From contig CAUYUJ010020536.1 of the NCBI GenBank assembly GCA_963575745.1, forward strand, positions 1-64,000: a DNA stretch of 64,000 bases. The letters are read 5' to 3'. The position numbers and the translations under genes were made by a program. Origin of the DNA: Prorocentrum cordatum (lineage: Eukaryota; Sar; Dinophyceae; Prorocentrales; Prorocentraceae). Of the stretch, positions 62,501-64,000 are shown one piece after another. The stretch's first letter is position 1. Every line of letters starts with the position of its first letter. The notes beneath the pieces are model-generated. The model worked only from the letters and a program-made list of their open reading frames with translations. It searched no databases and had not been told where the DNA came from.

Positions 62501-64000
62501 CTTTGACTTGGAGTGCAGCCGCGCGCCAGGGCCCGTCGTCTCCTGGCATCCGCAGCTCGCGCTGGGCGGCCTCCTCCACCAGTTCGCCCCACGGAGCTGC
62601 CGGCGACAGCTCGGTCCATCCGGCCTCCGCCATCCGCTGGCGTACCTCCTCCACCGTGGCACGCGTAATGAAGTCGGCCAGCTCGTTGTGGTAAGTCCGT
62701 AAGTAAAGCCCGTCCAGGACCCGGAACTTGTACCGTAGCTCCAGCATGGCCAGGACTCGAAGCAGGTGGCGCGCCACCGCGTTCCGTGCCCGGCGGCGTC
62801 GCAGCCAGCGGCTGACATTGCTGTTGTCAGTGACGTACGGCAATAGCAGCTGGAACCAGTCCGGGCCCTTCTCGGCCGCCAAGGCTATCAGACAGAGGAG
62901 TTCGACCACCGCGATGATCTCCCCCTCCCCCTGCCAAGTGACCCCAGGGGCGGAGCGGAGCGTCTCCAGATAGGGAGCCGCCTCCGCCACGATGTACTCG
63001 CGCGAGGACCAGTCCAGCGCACCGATCCGATCCAGGGTGGCATCGCCTCCCAGCCAGCGCAGCTTGCCGAGCGCCCCCGGGAGTGCGAGGGCCTCGCGAA
63101 GGCCTAGCAGGCCCTCGAAGGAGGTCTCGAAGTTACCCTCGACCGGCATCTCAAAGCAGACGCGCAGCCAATCCAAGGTCTGGTGCCAATCGTCCCACGC
63201 AGCCTCTACCATCTCGGGGTCGCCCGGCGGATGGACGTAGGCCTGACCTGGGTCACCCGACAGCATTCGGTGGACCGCTGGGAGCTCCAGGCTCAGGGCT
63301 GGAGCTGCGCAGGCGCAGAACTGGCCGAGCCCACTTAGCTCCCTCGCGGTTCGCAGCCGGACCATGCGGCAGCCGAAGCTCAGCTCCGGCTCCGCCAATA
63401 GGAAGCGCATCTTCATGGCCTTGGGCTCCGGGAGTCCAACTCGCTCGCGCTCGAAGTCCATACTGAGCCCCCAGATAATCTGCGTGGTGGAAGGCTCCCC
63501 CTCGGCGTCCCTCTTGCTGACGTTCACTGCTTCGGACCCAAACACCTCACGTATGGAGGCACCCCACGCGTCGCAGGCCATCCACGGTCGGACCCCAATG
63601 TCGGGCTCCACCACCACAGGGTCATCCATGAGCCACTCCGAGTGGAAGTGGGTGGTGTCGTGCCAGTGCGGCTCCTCAGGCCGATAGCTCTCGTGGAGCT
63701 CCCTCGCCGCCAGGGCGAGCATCATGTAATTGCCTGGGGCTCCCGTCCACCCAAACACCATGGCTAGGTAAACGACCCTGACGTCCCCCTCGATGCCAGC
63801 GTGGGCCCCCGGTAACGAGGTGCCAAAGTCCCCGACGTCCGCCGGGGCGATGTCCAACCACTTGAAGGCCCGCGAGACGTCCCGCTTGGCGCAGAGGAGG
63901 CGCGCTCCGGGGTGGCGCGCGCGATGCCATACCGCCGTCCTCGCCACTTGCCGATGGCGTGGCTGGACGGCAGGCGGGTGGTCGCGCTTGTGTGTGGCGG
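57339..64000 (-). CDS. DIRS-like retrotransposon polyprotein fused in frame to an RNA-binding protein (partial at window edge)
   Basis: One minus-strand frame of at least 2,219 codons runs from the window edge to TAG at 57339-57341 without a stop. Counting residue 1 at position 63947 (a GTG; the frame stays open to 64000 and the true start is outside), the order is: reverse transcriptase (motif A Asp23 in KRDVSRAFKW; motif C MDD with Asp108/109), RNase H (about 310-440), C5-methyltransferase-like domain (about 497-805), tyrosine recombinase (about 968-1297), a Pro-rich linker, then from Met1473 a second protein with RRM, zinc-finger and Gly/Lys-rich tail. Tyrosine recombinase instead of integrase defines the DIRS/YR class, which integrates by recombination. 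All catalytic residues I can check in RT and recombinase are present and no frameshift is seen, unlike the LINEs in this window, so the copy may be young. Confidence 0.85.
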   Translation of the reverse strand, partial: ATHKRDHPPAVQPRHRQVARTAVWHRARHPGARLLCAKRDVSRAFKWLDIAPADVGDFGTSLPGAHAGIEGDVRVVYLAMVFGWTGAPGNYMMLALAARELHESYRPEEPHWHDTTHFHSEWLMDDPVVVEPDIGVRPWMACDAWGASIREVFGSEAVNVSKRDAEGEPSTTQIIWGLSMDFERERVGLPEPKAMKMRFLLAEPELSFGCRMVRLRTARELSGLGQFCACAAPALSLELPAVHRMLSGDPGQAYVHPPGDPEMVEAAWDDWHQTLDWLRVCFEMPVEGNFETSFEGLLGLREALALPGALGKLRWLGGDATLDRIGALDWSSREYIVAEAAPYLETLRSAPGVTWQGEGEIIAVVELLCLIALAAEKGPDWFQLLLPYVTDNSNVSRWLRRRRARNAVARHLLRVLAMLELRYKFRVLDGLYLRTYHNELADFITRATVEEVRQRMAEAGWTELSPAAPWGELVEEAAQRELRMPGDDGPWRAAALQVKGAREALPRYAPLQVEGARLLEVGTAWPPFGEAWESLGGSALLAPWDVGDRWDPDDGDHPEDPAGAPRTRWLCVSLSEDPGGREATGLERLLITTRPLAVLLDAPVNYAAVRLGARLRRLGYVALSPETRLLCTHFGDVTARARAVQVWGCGERVRASGPVPPLGQPCVEPRGLCQLWKEAGRPPLDELRLDLDNGTLLVDPRISTTGDRMMPWPRGTWQPAGGGRAQRVVIHDPRGPCHTARAKPDPLKGYANTLILEGSEGGWTVRALHPKEIWCAQGGTAELWDALGLGGMPIAERMRQAARALPRRTARWVLQWAERLLRQAVEAASASEAPGARAGVGPDHDRLANDEMVKLWLKAWLQAPDRPSGPFEAALEAGKTTDDAARLADQLDPPATARSTAAGVDGAGGERVGAVTFAVPEGAGMPRPSAVDGVGGAAPPPRKARRRTRSAPAPALVKPAAWRYAGGGAPKGIQGELTDTRELDATATEAMLAKLAEGTRANYSAGWRNWVLWRKLRGRSPYLQGETRDARLTDEDDLIRYVVYLYKVMKRRATTIRQRLFAIRYAHTLAGFGDVTSDRRRLWTTIEGLRRWDGKAKRKLPATPRMLRWLREYLFAHGTATRREATILWAALMTGYFFMLRASEYLVQEDRSWSMGRVVRGQDVQGMRGGTPSARLSDCDEVVLTITSSKTDQFNAGCVRNHYRSGVELCVVDALADLQRELPDRFGRGTEAGLPLFRRPDGHPIMREEVQGLLQLAAAACGVDAGQMGSHSLRIGGATALYHACRDLEAVKRFGRWSTDAFHGYLWEDHRRQAPFARGMAEGHALLAPDARGDDGAVTGARPDQLAGSDPPQFGSDLRPSERPAWAPGRPPWARPSARAGSTTEEEGEEELVRYEPGRGVNGRVGKQQAGPTGIQVRAGASRCGGIPVDLSPSTPLSLPLPIAPGTPTSSWSSHPQPSPTPERGARAARAPQPCAPAAPSPHAPAACIMGFLVGLVAPDQSRARGHDYSIMAVNPLGVVVSGAALSDELRSAAHNILYTVVNELDSEDLVEMVNHDHEAAPCIAAACLAAGASEDHGQLVIVDGKRGAWGVGAGPNIKVQRQAAKLALALAQFQGQPMPELRELCKHNKGLLDMMRTVDAEAVVELTDDDASSRGEGKSTPAPVLEAGEDAVTAALARAAIQAAARRQSKGAPKARPRPARSPGQERLAEEVRKRERRPAPLRSPSRARRRDRERDAPRDRGRRGQEEEAVLKPKTGGAPPKADIVKREAVLKPKSGGAPPRSFEVKTEVEEAPGAGDGPPQRQPRSRSRRRRKEEQRQGAQQQPSDQHDEGESIIRIERVPHHVDAEVVRQVVVPFGVVKHIAFLYDHRHKREPCVLVEFQRRADAKRARECMRSNYRFYKTDPCTVVTEWASRPRGPDPGSDGEDGPTIQPPACPTCALKMRWSSFDPGDGWGCEMCPAGGANSGALRWHCKGCDVSYCEACRVAFGKPKTVVEKARRSGHTVREAPGPSVGHGERPSTGATGAGAEGDRPPGDLSWPKRERSPSRHRPKRERSPSHSLARDPAWARRGDTPPGRTRRKTGKHAGQLRAPRGGWYEQEKKRRRAAAAEAAAGGGGIPAWRGKGAGDKGGKGGKVKGKYSGKAAKGSKSGGKGDKSGKGGHSKGDQGSRGRSERDWPSADGRASRGGDGSSPRDPSERGGDLSGGESRDRRGNTPSI
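60057..61046 (-). other. Domain: tyrosine recombinase
   Basis: Residues about 968-1297. The N-terminal SAM-like part has RANYSAGWRNWVLWRKLRG and TTIRQRLFAIRYAHTLAG. The catalytic core has Arg1124 in MTGYFFMLRASEYL, Lys1173 in ITSSKTDQF, His1254 and Arg1257 in GSHSLRIGGAT, Trp1280 in FGRWS, and Tyr1288 in DAFHGYLWED. This is the complete R-K-H-R-W-Y set. The enzyme would integrate circular cDNA by strand exchange. Confidence 0.9.
61533..62459 (-). other. Domain: C5-cytosine-methyltransferase-like
   Basis: Residues about 497-805, between RNase H and recombinase. GARLLEVGTAWPPFGEAWES resembles the SAM-binding motif I region. LLDAPVNYAAVRLGARLRRL with LGYVALSPETRLLCTHFGDV resembles the catalytic-Glu strand and the ADFGVPQ region. 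VRALHPKEIWCAQGG with RTARWVLQWAERLL resembles the C-terminal RxLTxRExxRLQG motif and last helix. The Pro-Cys catalytic loop is not visible: the expected place reads WLCVSLSEDP, which has a Cys but not PCQ, and the ENV motif reads LLDAPV. It is therefore either diverged or inactive. Methyltransferase domains are known in DIRS elements, and C5-methyltransferases have been reported in dinoflagellate retrotransposons; which class this belongs to needs a search. Confidence 0.6.
62628..64000 (-). other. Domain: reverse transcriptase plus RNase H
   Basis: RT (residues up to about 260): AKRDVSRAFKWLDI (motif A), VFGWTGAPGNYMMLALA (motif B-like), SEWLMDDPVVV (motif C) and IIWGLSMDFERERVGLP (thumb start). 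RNase H (about 310-440): AVVELLCLIALAAEKG, YVTDNSNVSRWLRRRRARN (Asp374) and TYHNELADFITRA (Asp425), the pattern of DIRS-type RNase H. Together they would copy the element RNA into DNA. Confidence 0.85.

Overview
The window looks like nuclear DNA of a dinoflagellate. The main evidence is a complete 22-nt dinoflagellate spliced-leader (DinoSL) sequence on the minus strand at 39109-39130, directly followed by a truncated second leader, as seen in recycled spliced mRNAs. Supporting features are high GC with abrupt AT-rich islands, abundant trinucleotide microsatellites, long pentatricopeptide (PPR) arrays, several decayed LINE-type reverse transcriptases, and a tyrosine-recombinase retrotransposon. 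I cannot name the species. I found no rRNA, tRNA or snRNA gene, no CRISPR array and no bacterial operon structure.

Layout. 0-5 kb: arrays of a roughly 90-bp repeat family with a small foldback element. 5-13 kb: microsatellites, a dispersed oligo-T motif, and an AT-rich island (11.2-12.57 kb). 13.2-18.5 kb: LINE-A on the minus strand (N-terminal domain, endonuclease, reverse transcriptase, C-terminal Cys/His domain), broken by frameshifts. 18.5-26 kb: GC-rich sequence without a convincing gene, a second foldback element, and about 3 kb of CTC/CAT microsatellite. 26.0-29.1 kb: a 65-bp palindrome-rich satellite. 29.1-33.2 kb: microsatellite and GC-rich tandem duplications. 33.5-39.1 kb: LINE-B remnants and the DinoSL relic, all minus strand. 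39.7-51.3 kb: two PPR arrays in opposite orientation, each followed by the same series of repeats in mirrored order, with a WW-domain gene inside. 51.6-54.7 kb: a Thr/Ser-coding minisatellite. 54.8-56.8 kb: a LINE C-terminal fragment (LINE-C) and a perfect 210-bp duplication. 57.3-64.0 kb: one uninterrupted minus-strand reading frame with reverse transcriptase, RNase H, a C5-methyltransferase-like domain and a tyrosine recombinase, then an RRM plus zinc-finger protein.

The most interesting objects are (1) the DIRS-like element carrying a cytosine-methyltransferase-like domain, fused in frame to an RNA-binding protein, (2) the mirrored PPR/repeat cassettes at 39.7-51.0 kb, and (3) the DinoSL relic in a LINE-rich neighbourhood. 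Most other long open frames are by-products of GC-rich or repetitive sequence and are not annotated as genes. No homology search was possible; family assignments rest on motifs read directly from the translations.
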